64,000 nt of DNA from Streptomyces dengpaensis (GTDB lineage Bacteria; Actinomycetota; Actinomycetes; Streptomycetales; Streptomycetaceae): assembly GCF_002946835.1 (NCBI RefSeq), contig NZ_CP026652.1, forward strand, positions 4,340,001-4,404,000, in the 5' to 3' direction. Positions 54,071 through 64,000 of this stretch are shown piece after piece (the first letter of the stretch is position 1; each line of letters begins with the position of its first letter). Under the pieces are notes generated by a model. That model was not told where the DNA came from. It saw only the letters and a list, made by a program, of their open reading frames with translations, and made no database searches. A program made the position numbers and the translations under genes.

Positions 54071-54091
54071 GGGAGAAATGTGGCCCGGCTG

Positions 54092-54105
54092 GTTCCACGT
54101 GAAAC
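54092..54105. other. parS-like site (13/14)
   Basis: GTTCCACGTGAAAC, one mismatch, 21 bp upstream of the Nudix start. A weaker ParB site is possible. Confidence 0.55.
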
Positions 54106-54217
54106 ATCGGGAGGCCCCGAGAGCGCCAGAAGCGGTCTCAGAACCGGTCGGCGGCCCGACACGGGGATCGCTCAGTGGCCACACGGGGCTCGGAACCCGT
54201 CGACAGTCGCTCCGGCC

Positions 54218-55123
54218 TCAGCACCAGTCGACGGCTGCCCTCAGCAGCCAGTCATGGGCCCGCGCGATATGCGGCATCGCCAGCGTTCCGGTGCGGACCA
54301 CCAGGAAGTACGTACGCAGCGGAGGAACCGCCGGGTCGAGCAGCGCCACGACGTCGCCACGTTCCAGTGCCGCCGCGCAGAGATACCGGGGCAGCACCGC
54401 GAGGCCCGCGCCCGCGGCGGCACAGGCGAGAACCGCGCGCAGATCGGGGACGACGACGGTGCCCGAGGCGGCCGGACGGGAGTCGAACACGGAGGCCCAG
54501 TAGCGGGAGACGAGCGGCAGCGACTCGTGCACCTCGACGACGGGGAAGTTCTCCAGTGCGTGAGCGCCCTTGCGGCGCAGCTTGCCCGGTCCGACGCAGG
54601 CGGTCCAGCGCGGGGCGGCGACCAGGACGTGCTCTTCGTCGCACAGCGGAGTCGCGGTGAGCAGCGCACCGCGCGGGCGGGCCGTCGTAATGGCCAGATC
54701 ATGATGTCCGGCGGCAAGCCCCTCCAAGGTCTCCTCCGCGTTGCCGAAGGAGGCGCGCAGCGCGAAGCCCTGACCGGCGTCGCCCGACACCTCCGTGAGG
54801 GCGGGCAGCGCCCGTTCCGCGGTGAACTCCGGCGGCCCGGCCAGATGCAGGGTACGTAGCGAGGAGTCCTCGTCGAGGCCGGTTTCGGCGATTTCCACGA
54901 GCGCGTCGAGATGCGGCGCGGCCTTGTGGGCGAGCTCGTCGCCGATGGTCGTCGGGGTCACTCCGCGCGCCTGACGCAGAAACAGGGGCCGCCCCAACTG
55001 TCGCTCCAGCGTGCGGATCTGTGAGGTGACGGCCGGCTGCGAGAGCCCGAGCAGCGCGGCGGCGCGGGTGAAGGAACCGGCCCGGTGCACAGTCACAAAA
55101 GTGCGCAGCAAAGCCAAGTCCAT
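54218..55123 (-). CDS. LysR-family transcriptional regulator
   Basis: A protein of 301 residues with the N-terminal winged HTH (MDLALLRTFVTVHRAGSFTR; LGLSQPAVTSQIRTLERQLG, residues 1-60) and a substrate-binding domain of the periplasmic-binding type (about 90-295). ATG 55123. It lies downstream of the Cys/Met lyase gene on the same strand, separated by a terminator, so it has its own promoter. The effector is unknown. Confidence 0.9.
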   Translation of the reverse strand: MDLALLRTFVTVHRAGSFTRAAALLGLSQPAVTSQIRTLERQLGRPLFLRQARGVTPTTIGDELAHKAAPHLDALVEIAETGLDEDSSLRTLHLAGPPEFTAERALPALTEVSGDAGQGFALRASFGNAEETLEGLAAGHHDLAITTARPRGALLTATPLCDEEHVLVAAPRWTACVGPGKLRRKGAHALENFPVVEVHESLPLVSRYWASVFDSRPAASGTVVVPDLRAVLACAAAGAGLAVLPRYLCAAALERGDVVALLDPAVPPLRTYFLVVRTGTLAMPHIARAHDWLLRAAVDWC

Positions 55124-55258
55124 GGTGCCCCTCCCCTCCCAGCACCCACGCGTGAACCCTAACTATAAATAAGTCGATAGGTCTCTGTCGCTACCGTGAT
55201 TGGACACTGACGCAGAGTCAACTAGCCTTGGTCGCGCGGTTCTTCGCGCGCAGAACCG

Positions 55259-55297
55259 GGACGGTCCGAGCCATGAGGGGGGAGGCTCGGACCGTCC
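55259..55297 (-). terminator. terminator after Cys/Met lyase gene
   Basis: GGACGGTCCGAGCC (55259-55272) pairs with GGCTCGGACCGTCC (55284-55297), a perfect 14-bp stem with an 11-nt loop. Confidence 0.8.
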
Positions 55298-55372
55298 GTT
55301 GTGCGTAGCTCGGTACTAATCCCGCGGACCGGGGGTGCGGCGCAGCGTACGCACCGGTCGCTCAGGAAGGGA

Positions 55373-56518
55373 TCACCCCGCCGATTCGTCGAGTGCCCGC
55401 AGAATGTCCGCGATCAGGTCCTCGGGATCCTCGGCACCGGCCGAGAGGCGGACGAAGCCTTCCGGCACCGCGTCCCCGCCCCACCGGCCGCGCCGTTCGG
55501 CCGTGGACCGGACGCCGCCGAAGCTCGTCGCGTCGTCCACCAGACGCAGCGCTTCGAGGAAGCGGTCGGCACGGGCGCGCGTGGGCAGCGTGAAGGACAC
55601 CACGCACCCGAAGCGCCGCATCTGCTGCGAAGCGATCTTGTGAGAGGGGTCGTCGGGCAGTCCCGGATAGCGCAGCCCGGTCGCCTCCGGCCGCTCCCGC
55701 AGTGCCTCGGCGATTGCCAGGGCGTTGGCGGTCTGGCGGTCGGCGCGGAGCTGGAGCGTGGCGAGCGAGCGGTGGGCCAGCCAGGCCTCCATCGGGCCGG
55801 GGATCGCGCCGACGATCTTCCGCCAGCGTCGTACGGGAGTCATCAGAGCGGCCTCACGTGCGGCGACGTATCCCAGGAGGAGGTCGCCGTGCCCAGTGAG
55901 CATCTTGGTGCCGCTGGCCACGGAGAAGTCGGCGCCCAGCTCCAGCGGGCGCTGTCCGAGCGGGGTCGCCAGGGTGTTGTCGACGGCGACGAGGGTGCCT
56001 TGTGCGTGTGCCGCGGCGACGAGCCGTCGTATGTCGCACACGTCGAGGCCCGGGTTCGAGGGGGTCTCGATCCACAGCAGCTTGGCGCCGTCGAGCACCT
56101 CCAGCTGGGCGTCGCCGCCGGTCGGGGCGGTGCGCACCTGGATGCCGTACGCGGTCAGCTGCTCACGCACGAGCGGCAGCACCTGATAGCCGTCGTCGGG
56201 CAGGACCACGATGTCGCCGGCGCGCAGCTGGGAGAAGAGCACCGCCGAGATGGCGGCCATGCCCGACGGGAAGGCGAGCGTTTCGACGCCTTCCTGTCCG
56301 GGGGCCTCCAGCTCGCCGATGGCGCGCTCCAGGAGCGTCCACGTCGGGTTCTCGTCACGACCGTAGGTGTACGGACCGGTGGGCTCGCCCGGCAGGTGGA
56401 AGTGCGCGGCGAAGACCGGGCCCGGGAGAGTCGGCTCGTACTTGACGGGTTCGGGCAATCCGGCCCGAACCGCGCGTGTGCCGTCACCGCTGGCCGTGAC
56501 GAAATCCCCTGACGTCAT
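55373..56518 (-). CDS. Cys/Met-metabolism PLP enzyme (cystathionine gamma-lyase-like)
   Basis: A protein of 381 residues of the cystathionine lyase/synthase family. The N-terminal part reads TYGRDENPTWTLLERAIGELE (residues 51-71). The PLP site SGTKMLTGHGDLLLGY has the Schiff-base Lys near 204. WIETPSNPGLDVCDI near 150 is the typical PSNP motif. Which of gamma-lyase, gamma-synthase or methionine lyase it is cannot be fixed from motifs. ATG 56518 overlaps the stop of the LMW phosphatase gene (ATGA, 56515-56518), so they are translationally coupled. Confidence 0.88.
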   Translation of the reverse strand: MTSGDFVTASGDGTRAVRAGLPEPVKYEPTLPGPVFAAHFHLPGEPTGPYTYGRDENPTWTLLERAIGELEAPGQEGVETLAFPSGMAAISAVLFSQLRAGDIVVLPDDGYQVLPLVREQLTAYGIQVRTAPTGGDAQLEVLDGAKLLWIETPSNPGLDVCDIRRLVAAAHAQGTLVAVDNTLATPLGQRPLELGADFSVASGTKMLTGHGDLLLGYVAAREAALMTPVRRWRKIVGAIPGPMEAWLAHRSLATLQLRADRQTANALAIAEALRERPEATGLRYPGLPDDPSHKIASQQMRRFGCVVSFTLPTRARADRFLEALRLVDDATSFGGVRSTAERRGRWGGDAVPEGFVRLSAGAEDPEDLIADILRALDESAG

Positions 56519-57006
56519 GCTGCACGTCCCTCCACTTGTTCCTGTATCGCGGCGAGCAGTCCGGGGCTCGCTGCCTCCACCATCTCAAGACACTCGTCGA
56601 AGCCCTCGATATGTCCGTAATACGGATCGGGTACGTCCAGATCGTTGCCCGTGGCGAGGTCGTACGACCGAAGCAGGCGGACCTTGTCCGCGTCCTCGGG
56701 GGTGGGCGCGAGGCGGCGGAGGGCCTTGAGGTGGCCGGTGTCGAGGGCGATGACGAGGTCGAGGCGGGAGAACCAGGAGGCCTGGAACTGGCGGGCCGCG
56801 TGGTCGCTCTCGTAGCCGCCCGCCTCCAGTACGGCGACGGTGCGCGAGTCGGCGCCGTCGCCCTCGTGCCAGCCGCCCGTGCCCGCGCTGTCGACCTCGA
56901 CCAGGCCGTCGAGCCCGGCCTCTTCTACGCGGGCGCGGAAGACGGCCTCGGCCATCGGGGAGCGGCAGATGTTGCCGGTGCAGACGAAGCAGACGCGGTA
57001 GGACAT
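56515..57006 (-). CDS. low-molecular-weight protein tyrosine phosphatase
   Basis: A protein of 163 residues. The P-loop CTGNICRS starts at C9 with the phosphate-binding R15. The general acid lies in DVPDPYYG near 122-129, and the Tyr pair YY is intact. It dephosphorylates tyrosine-phosphorylated proteins; the Streptomyces PtpA-type enzymes affect secondary metabolism. ATG 57006. It lies 7 nt after the DUF360 gene and is coupled to the lyase gene. Confidence 0.92.
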   Translation of the reverse strand: MSYRVCFVCTGNICRSPMAEAVFRARVEEAGLDGLVEVDSAGTGGWHEGDGADSRTVAVLEAGGYESDHAARQFQASWFSRLDLVIALDTGHLKALRRLAPTPEDADKVRLLRSYDLATGNDLDVPDPYYGHIEGFDECLEMVEAASPGLLAAIQEQVEGRAA

Positions 57007-57013
57007 CGGGGCA

Positions 57014-57394
57014 TCAGTCCTTGCCGTCGGGCAGTATCACGTTGAGCGCCCAGGACACGATGGAGATGATCAGGCCACCGACGACGGCGGTCCAGAAGCC
57101 TTCGACGTGGAAACTCAGGTCGAGCTTGTCGGCAAGCCATGAAGTGAGCAGCAGCATCAGGGCGTTGACCACCAGGGTGATCAGGCCGAGCGTGAGGATG
57201 AAAAGCGGGAAGGTCAGCACCTTCACGACCGGCTTGACCAGGAAGTTCACCAGTCCGAAGACCAGGGCGACGAGCAGCAGCGTGCCGACCTTCTTGCCGG
57301 TGCTGTCGCCCGGCAGGGTGATCTTGTCGAGCAGCCACACCGCTACGGCCAGGGCCCCCGCGTTGGCGATCGTCTTGACTACGAAATTCTTCAT
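57014..57394 (-). CDS. DUF360-type (phage holin IV-like) small membrane protein
   Basis: A protein of 126 residues with four hydrophobic segments (ANAGALAVAVWLLDKI, LLLVALVFGLVNFLVKPVVK, FPLFILTLGLITLVVNALML, AVVGGLIISIVSWALNVILP). The NFLVKPxxK and TLGLxTLVVNALML patterns are those of the PF04020 family. Function unknown; not phage-linked here. ATG 57394, followed at 7 nt by the phosphatase gene. Confidence 0.88.
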   Translation of the reverse strand: MKNFVVKTIANAGALAVAVWLLDKITLPGDSTGKKVGTLLLVALVFGLVNFLVKPVVKVLTFPLFILTLGLITLVVNALMLLLTSWLADKLDLSFHVEGFWTAVVGGLIISIVSWALNVILPDGKD

Positions 57395-57476
57395 GTGTCT
57401 GATCGTGGCAGAAGAGATCGACTGGCGAGGCGGGGCTGTGGATACAGCCCACGGCCTACGAGAGCGGACGAGGGCG

Positions 57477-57794
57477 ATGAAGGCATTCCGGCTGGATGAA
57501 CTGGAGGCGGAACGCGCCGCCAATGACGGTGCCTACCTGCAGTTCTTGCGCGAGCGGAACATGTCGGTGGGCCTGTACGCGCTCGACGCGGGCGAACTCG
57601 ACCCGCAGAAGCCGCACCAGCAGGACGAGGTGTACTTCGTGGTGAGCGGTCGGGCCTCGATCACCGTCGGCCTCGAGACCACGCAGGTGGCGCGCGGCAG
57701 CGTCGTCTACGTGCCCGCAGGGGTCGCCCACAAGTTCCATCACATCACCGAGGACCTGAGGGTTCTGGTGATGTTCTCTCCGCCGGAGAGCTGA
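57477..57794 (+). CDS. cupin-domain protein
   Basis: A protein of 105 residues with one cupin barrel. The first motif is PHQQDEVYFVVSGRASITVG (about 44-64) and the second is VYVPAGVAHKFHHI (about 80-93). The His/Glu/His metal set is largely kept. Function unknown. ATG 57477, with GAGGGCG just upstream. Divergent from the DUF360 gene; a TGTGGATAC sequence lies 32 bp before the start. Confidence 0.8.
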   Translation: MKAFRLDELEAERAANDGAYLQFLRERNMSVGLYALDAGELDPQKPHQQDEVYFVVSGRASITVGLETTQVARGSVVYVPAGVAHKFHHITEDLRVLVMFSPPES

Positions 57795-57956
57795 CCCCGG
57801 CCTCAGGGTTCCCTAGGGGAACGGTCAGGGGAGGACAAGGGGCGCGAGGGCCCCGTCCGGCCCTTGCCGGCCCTAGCATCGAATGCAGGACATCGGAGAA
57901 CCCGGAATCGGCGCCCTGGAGTTGGGGCCACGGGCGGAGAGGTAAGGACTAGGGCG

Positions 57957-58169
57957 ATGCGAGAGATCTTCAACGGTATGCCGTGGTGGGTGAAGTGGGT
58001 CGCGGTGCCGGTCATCGCCCTCGTCGTGTTCGGCACGGTGATAGTCAGCGTGCTCAGTGTGGTCATAGGCCTGCTCTTCAAGGCCCTGATCTTCGTCGCG
58101 CTGGTCGGCGGGCTGATCTACATCGTGCGGAAGTTCACATCGAGTTCGTCGTCGCGCGGCGACTGGTGA
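57957..58169 (+). CDS. DUF5326-type small membrane protein
   Basis: A protein of 70 residues, MREIFNGMPWWVKWVAVPVIA, with two hydrophobic segments and a Ser/Arg-rich tail. A short Streptomyces membrane protein family of unknown function. ATG 57957 with AAGGA and GAGAGG in the 20 nt upstream. Confidence 0.75.
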   Translation: MREIFNGMPWWVKWVAVPVIALVVFGTVIVSVLSVVIGLLFKALIFVALVGGLIYIVRKFTSSSSSRGDW

Positions 58170-58383
58170 GGCACGCGAGGGTGAGCGATCGGTAACGGCG
58201 GGCCGGCAAAGAGAACCTGAGGTTCCCTCGGCCGAGGGAAGTTTTCCGGCGAGACCGTATGCGAGCGGTGGCGGACGGTTAAAGTCCGGAATTCGACGCG
58301 GGGTCGACCCCCCGCGGGCAGCGCACAGCTCCCTCCCGTGTTTCCCCGCACGGGCGGTCCCCCTCGCGCTTCGGGAGTGCCCC

Positions 58384-59325
58384 TTGGCCACGGTTGACAC
58401 CGCACCCGCACATGCACACACTCCACCCGTCCAGCGGTCGGGTGTGCCTGCTGGATCACGCGTCCCGCCCGCCCAGCCGCACACCACGCCCGGCGAGACA
58501 CGCGCTCGACGCACCACATCCGGGGAGACATGCGCTCCGCGCACCGCTGCCACGGAGGCCGTACCCCCGGAGCCGCACCCCACGACCCTGATCGGCTCCG
58601 TGCAGCGGGCGATGCGCCTGCTGGAGGCCGTCGCTGCGCGCGAGCACGGGGCACCCGCCAAACAGCTCGCCAGGGAGGCCGGGGTCGCGCTGCCGACGGC
58701 GTACCACCTGCTGCGCACCCTGGTCCACGAGGGCTACCTGCGCCGCGACAAGGGGCTGTTCTTTCTGGGAGAGGCCGCCGAGCGGCTGAGCAGCAGCGGA
58801 GCACAGCAGAAACGTCGCAGCACGGTGAGCGACGCGCTCGCGCACTGGCACGATTCGATCGGCGTCCCCGTGTACTACGCGATCTACCGCGACGGCGAGA
58901 TCGAGGTCATGTGCATCGCCGACACCCCGGGGAATCCCGCGGTCGAGGAGTGGGCCGACTTCCGGGAGACCGGGCACGCGCACGCGATCGGCCAGTGCCT
59001 GCTGTCCCAGCTGGACGAGAAGGCCCGCCGGGACCACCTCGACCGTTATCCGGTGCAGTCGATCACTCCGTACACGGTGCGCGACGACGACAGTCTGCTG
59101 CGGCGCCTGGAACGTGCGGGACGAATGGAGCCCGTCGTCGAGCGGCAGGAGTACGCGCTGGGCACGGTGTGCGCCGCCATCCCCGTCACGGCGGGCACAA
59201 CCGCCGGGGCCATGGCCATTTCCCTGCCCTGTCACCAGGCCGAGCGCCTGCTGCCCGCCGCACGTCAGTTGCAGAACGAGATCGGCAGGCTGCTAGGGAC
59301 ACTCGCCATCTCTATCAGTATCTGA
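58384..59325 (+). CDS. ssgR: SsgR, IclR-family activator of ssgA
   Basis: An IclR-type regulator of up to 313 residues. The winged HTH is at about 67-130 (TLIGSVQRAMRLLEAVAARE, GVALPTAYHLLRTLVHEGYL), with the effector domain at about 145-310 (RDGEIEVMCIADTPG, ETGHAHAIGQCLL). SsgR is the known direct activator of ssgA in Streptomyces, and ssgA follows at once. The start is unclear: TTG 58384 after GGGAG gives a Pro/Thr-rich extension of about 60 residues; GTG 58444 is another option. The extension is low-complexity. Confidence 0.85.
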   Translation: MATVDTAPAHAHTPPVQRSGVPAGSRVPPAQPHTTPGETRARRTTSGETCAPRTAATEAVPPEPHPTTLIGSVQRAMRLLEAVAAREHGAPAKQLAREAGVALPTAYHLLRTLVHEGYLRRDKGLFFLGEAAERLSSSGAQQKRRSTVSDALAHWHDSIGVPVYYAIYRDGEIEVMCIADTPGNPAVEEWADFRETGHAHAIGQCLLSQLDEKARRDHLDRYPVQSITPYTVRDDDSLLRRLERAGRMEPVVERQEYALGTVCAAIPVTAGTTAGAMAISLPCHQAERLLPAARQLQNEIGRLLGTLAISISI

Positions 59326-59424
59326 AAACTCACTCCTTGTGATTTGGTGTGCACGTTGAGCAAGATTCCAGCAGTGTCAGGGGGACGATTCCTGGCCAGC
59401 CGAGGGCAAACGACGGGGTAGGCG

Positions 59425-59862
59425 ATGCGCGAGTCGGTACAGGCAGAGGTCATGATGAGCTTCCTCGTGTCGGAGGAGCTGTCCTTCCGCATTCCGGTGG
59501 AGCTGCGATATGAGACCTGTGATCCGTACGCCGTGCGGCTGACCTTCCATTTGCCCGGCGACGCCCCGGTGACCTGGGCGTTCGGGCGGGAGTTGCTGAT
59601 CGACGGCGTGGGGCGGCCGTGCGGTGACGGTGATGTGCATATCGCGCCCGCCGACCCGGAGTCGTTCGGCGAGGTGCTGATCCGGCTTCAGGTGGGCGGC
59701 GATCACGCGCTGTTCCGGTCCGGGGCGGCGCCACTCGTGGCCTTCCTGGACCGCACGGACAAGCTGGTGCCGCTGGGGCAGGAGCGTGCCCTGGCCGACT
59801 TCGACACGCATCTCGACGAGGCGCTGGACCGCATCCTGGCGGAGGAACAGAGCGCCGGATGA
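59425..59862 (+). CDS. ssgA: SsgA, SsgA-like sporulation-septation protein
   Basis: A protein of 145 residues whose N-terminus ESVQAEVMMSFLVSEELSF, WAFGRELLIDGV centre and LVAFLDRTDKLVPLGQE are diagnostic of SsgA. SsgA, found only in morphologically complex actinomycetes, controls the sites of sporulation septa through SsgB and FtsZ. ATG 59425 with a weak ribosome-binding site (GGGGTAGG). Preceded by its activator gene ssgR. Confidence 0.96.
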   Translation: MRESVQAEVMMSFLVSEELSFRIPVELRYETCDPYAVRLTFHLPGDAPVTWAFGRELLIDGVGRPCGDGDVHIAPADPESFGEVLIRLQVGGDHALFRSGAAPLVAFLDRTDKLVPLGQERALADFDTHLDEALDRILAEEQSAG

Positions 59863-59923
59863 AGCGCCGGTACCGCCAAGGGGAGTAACGCTTCCTCTCG
59901 ACAGGTGCGGGCGCCGGATGGTC

Positions 59924-61396
59924 TCAGTGCTTGCGGCGGCGGCCCTTCCCGCTGCGCACCGGCGTCCTGGCCGCCGTGGCCTGCACCGGGCCGGCCGCGG
60001 TCCCCGGGCGGTCCGCGGAGACCACCAGGGCGGCCAGCGCGGTGGTCACCGGCACCGAAGCGACCAGACCGATCGAGCCGATCAGGGTGCGCACGATCTC
60101 CTCGGCGACCAGCTCGCTGTTGGCGACCGTGCCCACGCTGCTCTGGGCGATCGAGAAGAGCAGCAGCAGCGGCAGCGCGGCGCCCGCGTACGCCAGGACG
60201 AGCGTGTTGACGACGGACGCGATGTGGTCGCGGCCGATGCGGATGCCCGCGCTGTACAGGCCACGCCAGCCCATCGCGGGATTCGCCTCGTGCAGCTCCC
60301 AGACCGCGGACGTCTGCGTCACCGTCACATCGTCGAGGACACCGAGCGAACCGATGATGACGCCCGCGAGCAACAGGCCGCTCATGTCGATGGACGGGTA
60401 CAGGCCATGGATCAGGCCGGTGTTGTCGTCGGTGTTGCCCGTCAGAGCTGCCCAGCCGATGAACAGGGAGCCGAGTACACCGATCAGGATCAGCGAGAGC
60501 AGCGTGCCGAGGACTGCCACCGACGTACGGGCCGAGAGGCCATGGCACATGTAGAGCGCGATCAGCATGATGGCGCTGGCCCCGACGACCGCCACGATCA
60601 GCGGGTTCGAGCCCTGCAGGATCGCGGGCAGGATGAAGAAGGTCAGGATCAGGAAGCTGACCGCCAGTGCGATCAGCGCCATGACGCCGCGCATCCGGCC
60701 CACCACCACGACGACCAGCGCGAAGATCCCGGCGAGCAGCGCCAACGGGAACTTCCGGTTCACGTCGGTGACCGAGTACTGCAGATCCTTGGGCGCGGAG
60801 GGTTCGTACGCGACCACGACCTTCTGGCCCTCGTGCAACTGCCGCGACTGGTCAGGTTGGACGATCTCGGTGAACGTACGGCCCTGATCCTTGCCGGTGT
60901 CAACACGGATCGTCGCCTTCTTGCATTCGCCCGTCGCCTGCTGCTGCGCGGAGGACCCCTCGGCGGTGGAGGTGTCGCCCGTCGGGGTCTCCCCCGAGGC
61001 GTTCACGGACTTGCAGTCCACCTTGTCGACCTTGGTGACGGTCGCCTGCTGGGTTTGCCGGTCGAAACCCACGCCGGTGCGCTCGTGGGACGGGGCGCCG
61101 CCGGGCCAGAGCACGACGAGACCCACGACGACCGCCGTGGCGAAGGGGACCAGCACCGCGGCGATGACCTTGCGTAGGTGCTTGGAGACGGGGGCGGCGG
61201 GGCCATGGCTGTGACTGTGCGAGTGGCCGTGCCCGGGACCGTCGCCGGGGCCGTGCCCGCCGCCGGGTCCGGCGCCATGGCCGCTACCGCCCGGCCCATG
61301 CCCGGGGCCGTCGCCGGAGCCATGTCCATGGCCGTTGCCGGAGCCGCCGCGCGGTGGCTCGGATGGTGGAAACGGGGGCTGCTGCATCGTGGTCAC
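59924..61396 (-). CDS. YibE/F-family membrane protein with His/Gly-rich N-terminus
   Basis: A protein of about 490 residues. The first 65 residues are Gly/His/Pro repeats (GHGHGSGDGPGHGPGGSGHG, GHGHSHSHSHG) that could bind metal. A membrane span follows (VIAAVLVPFATAVVVGLVVL), then an extracellular beta region, then 7-8 further spans with the YibE/F pattern LLAGVIIGSLGVLDDVTVTQ near 325. The function of YibE/F is unknown; solute transport has been suggested. GTG 61396 is preferred; ATG 61387 is possible. Convergent to ssgA. Confidence 0.8.
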   Translation of the reverse strand: MTTMQQPPFPPSEPPRGGSGNGHGHGSGDGPGHGPGGSGHGAGPGGGHGPGDGPGHGHSHSHSHGPAAPVSKHLRKVIAAVLVPFATAVVVGLVVLWPGGAPSHERTGVGFDRQTQQATVTKVDKVDCKSVNASGETPTGDTSTAEGSSAQQQATGECKKATIRVDTGKDQGRTFTEIVQPDQSRQLHEGQKVVVAYEPSAPKDLQYSVTDVNRKFPLALLAGIFALVVVVVGRMRGVMALIALAVSFLILTFFILPAILQGSNPLIVAVVGASAIMLIALYMCHGLSARTSVAVLGTLLSLILIGVLGSLFIGWAALTGNTDDNTGLIHGLYPSIDMSGLLLAGVIIGSLGVLDDVTVTQTSAVWELHEANPAMGWRGLYSAGIRIGRDHIASVVNTLVLAYAGAALPLLLLFSIAQSSVGTVANSELVAEEIVRTLIGSIGLVASVPVTTALAALVVSADRPGTAAGPVQATAARTPVRSGKGRRRKH

Positions 61397-61474
61397 CGAC
61401 CGATCATCGCAAGAACGGCGGGGGGCCATCTGGTCACCGCGCCAGACAGGACGCTAGCGTGGAGCCACCTTTGC

Positions 61475-63465
<1,991 letters not shown>

Positions 63466-63500
63466 CGCGGCCCAGTGGCCGGCTGAGCTCGTTCCGAGGG

Positions 63501-63534
63501 TCCCGGTCCGGGGCGTGTCCCACCCGGACCGGGA
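63501..63534 (+). terminator. terminator after thiC
   Basis: TCCCGGTCCGGG (63501-63512) pairs perfectly with CCCGGACCGGGA (63523-63534). Confidence 0.85.
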
Positions 63535-63545
63535 GTCTGAGCGCG

Positions 63546-64000
63546 GTCAGGCTGCGGAGTCCTGGGGGTACCAGCGGAGTTCCACACGTCGCGCCGCCTG
63601 CGCCTGCGCCCGCACCTGCCGTGCCGCCCGCCCCTGTGGCCGCTCTCGTCCCGCCGCCCGGACCCGCGACCGCGCCTGCGTTCCAGGTTCCGTCCGCGCC
63701 CCGGGGCCTGGCGCCTCGCCTCACCAAGGGCGAGGAGCAGTTGCCCGTGGACATGCGCAAGCGGCTCTCGCTGCGCAAGGAGCAGGTGGCGGTCAGTCTG
63801 CGAAAGCACGGGGCGGAGGGGGTCACGGCGCGCGTCGTCCTGGTGCTCGACGCCTCCGGTTCGATGTCCTTCCTGTACTCGAAGGGCGTCGTGGCCGATG
63901 TGATCGAGCGGATGGCCGCGGTGGCCGCGCAGCTGGACGACGACGGAGTGATGCAGGCATGGACGTTCGCGTCTCATGCCGCCCGGCTGCCGGATCTCGT
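63546..64000 (+). CDS. VWA-domain protein (TerF/tellurium-resistance-like), partial
   Basis: The frame is open to the window end, so no stop is seen. A Pro/Ala linker (APPAPAPAPAVPPAPVAALV) is followed by LTKGEEQLPVDMRKRLSLRK and a von Willebrand A domain with the metal-site motif VLVLDASGSMS near 63837-63869. In other Streptomyces such a linker follows an N-terminal TerD domain, which is absent here. No ATG or GTG with a ribosome-binding site is evident; in-frame GTGs at 63621 and 63636 are possible. The thiC terminator ends at 63534, so little room is left upstream. Confidence 0.65.

Noticed and set aside
57437..57445. TGTGGATAC as a DnaA box before the cupin gene
   Set aside because: A lone 8/9 match within a small palindrome (GGGCTGTGGATACAGCCC); single matches are frequent in this GC-rich DNA.

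Overview
The window is high-GC actinobacterial DNA from the centre of a Streptomyces chromosome, around the replication origin. Four things show this: the order recF-gnd-dnaN-oriC-dnaA-rpmH-rnpA-yidD-yidC-jag-rsmG-parA-parB; a long intergenic region packed with DnaA boxes; twelve exact copies of the 14-bp parS palindrome GTTTCACGTGAAAC; and the Streptomyces-specific sporulation pair ssgR-ssgA near the right end. GTG starts are common. I saw no tRNA, rRNA or CRISPR.

Layout. 1-5.5 kb (minus strand): 5' end of recF, short-type 6-phosphogluconate dehydrogenase, dnaN, oriC (about 20 DnaA boxes at 2687-3259) and dnaA with a long domain II. 5.9-12 kb (plus): rpmH, rnpA, yidD, yidC, jag, then rsmG, then parAB. 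12-22.8 kb: a GNAT gene, then a minus-strand block with trxA, trxB (preceded by a SigR-type promoter), a membrane anti-sigma factor, sigM, a pseudokinase membrane protein, murJ and a DUF6049 membrane protein. This order resembles the mycobacterial mviN-sigM-trxB-trxC block. 23-39.4 kb: tRNA nucleotidyltransferase, a small lipoprotein-like membrane protein, an MFS transporter, myo-inositol-phosphate synthase, a PadR regulator with a strong palindromic operator, a class A PBP, a GT87-like mannosyltransferase, an alanine-racemase-like protein, FemX, a small membrane protein, rpsF-ssb-rpsR-rplI and a MATE transporter. 39.4-41.4 kb: dnaB behind a second cluster of DnaA boxes.

41.4-45.3 kb looks like an accessory insertion. 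It holds decayed fragments (one TnsA-like, one unknown, one IS630-type transposase with several frameshifts) and two intact alpha/beta hydrolases, one of them secreted. 45.4-54 kb: class C beta-lactamase-like hydrolase, GNAT, a MarR/MFS divergent pair, a frameshifted GlcG/HbpS-like gene, a double GNAT protein, a HAD phosphatase, a globin-reductase fusion and a Nudix hydrolase. 54-64 kb: LysR regulator, Cys/Met-type PLP lyase, LMW protein tyrosine phosphatase, a DUF360 membrane protein, a cupin, a DUF5326 membrane protein, ssgR, ssgA, a YibE/F membrane protein, thiC behind a TPP riboswitch, and the start of a VWA-domain gene that runs off the window.

The core genes link replication initiation (DnaA, DnaN, RecF, DnaB), segregation (ParA, ParB, parS), envelope growth (MurJ, PBP, FemX, YidC) and sporulation (SsgR, SsgA). 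I found no clearly new multi-gene system. The most unusual signals are in the non-coding DNA: parS sites built into perfect terminator-like palindromes, a parS-like palindrome inside the P3 arm of the TPP riboswitch, and DnaA boxes clustered upstream of dnaB, parA and recF.
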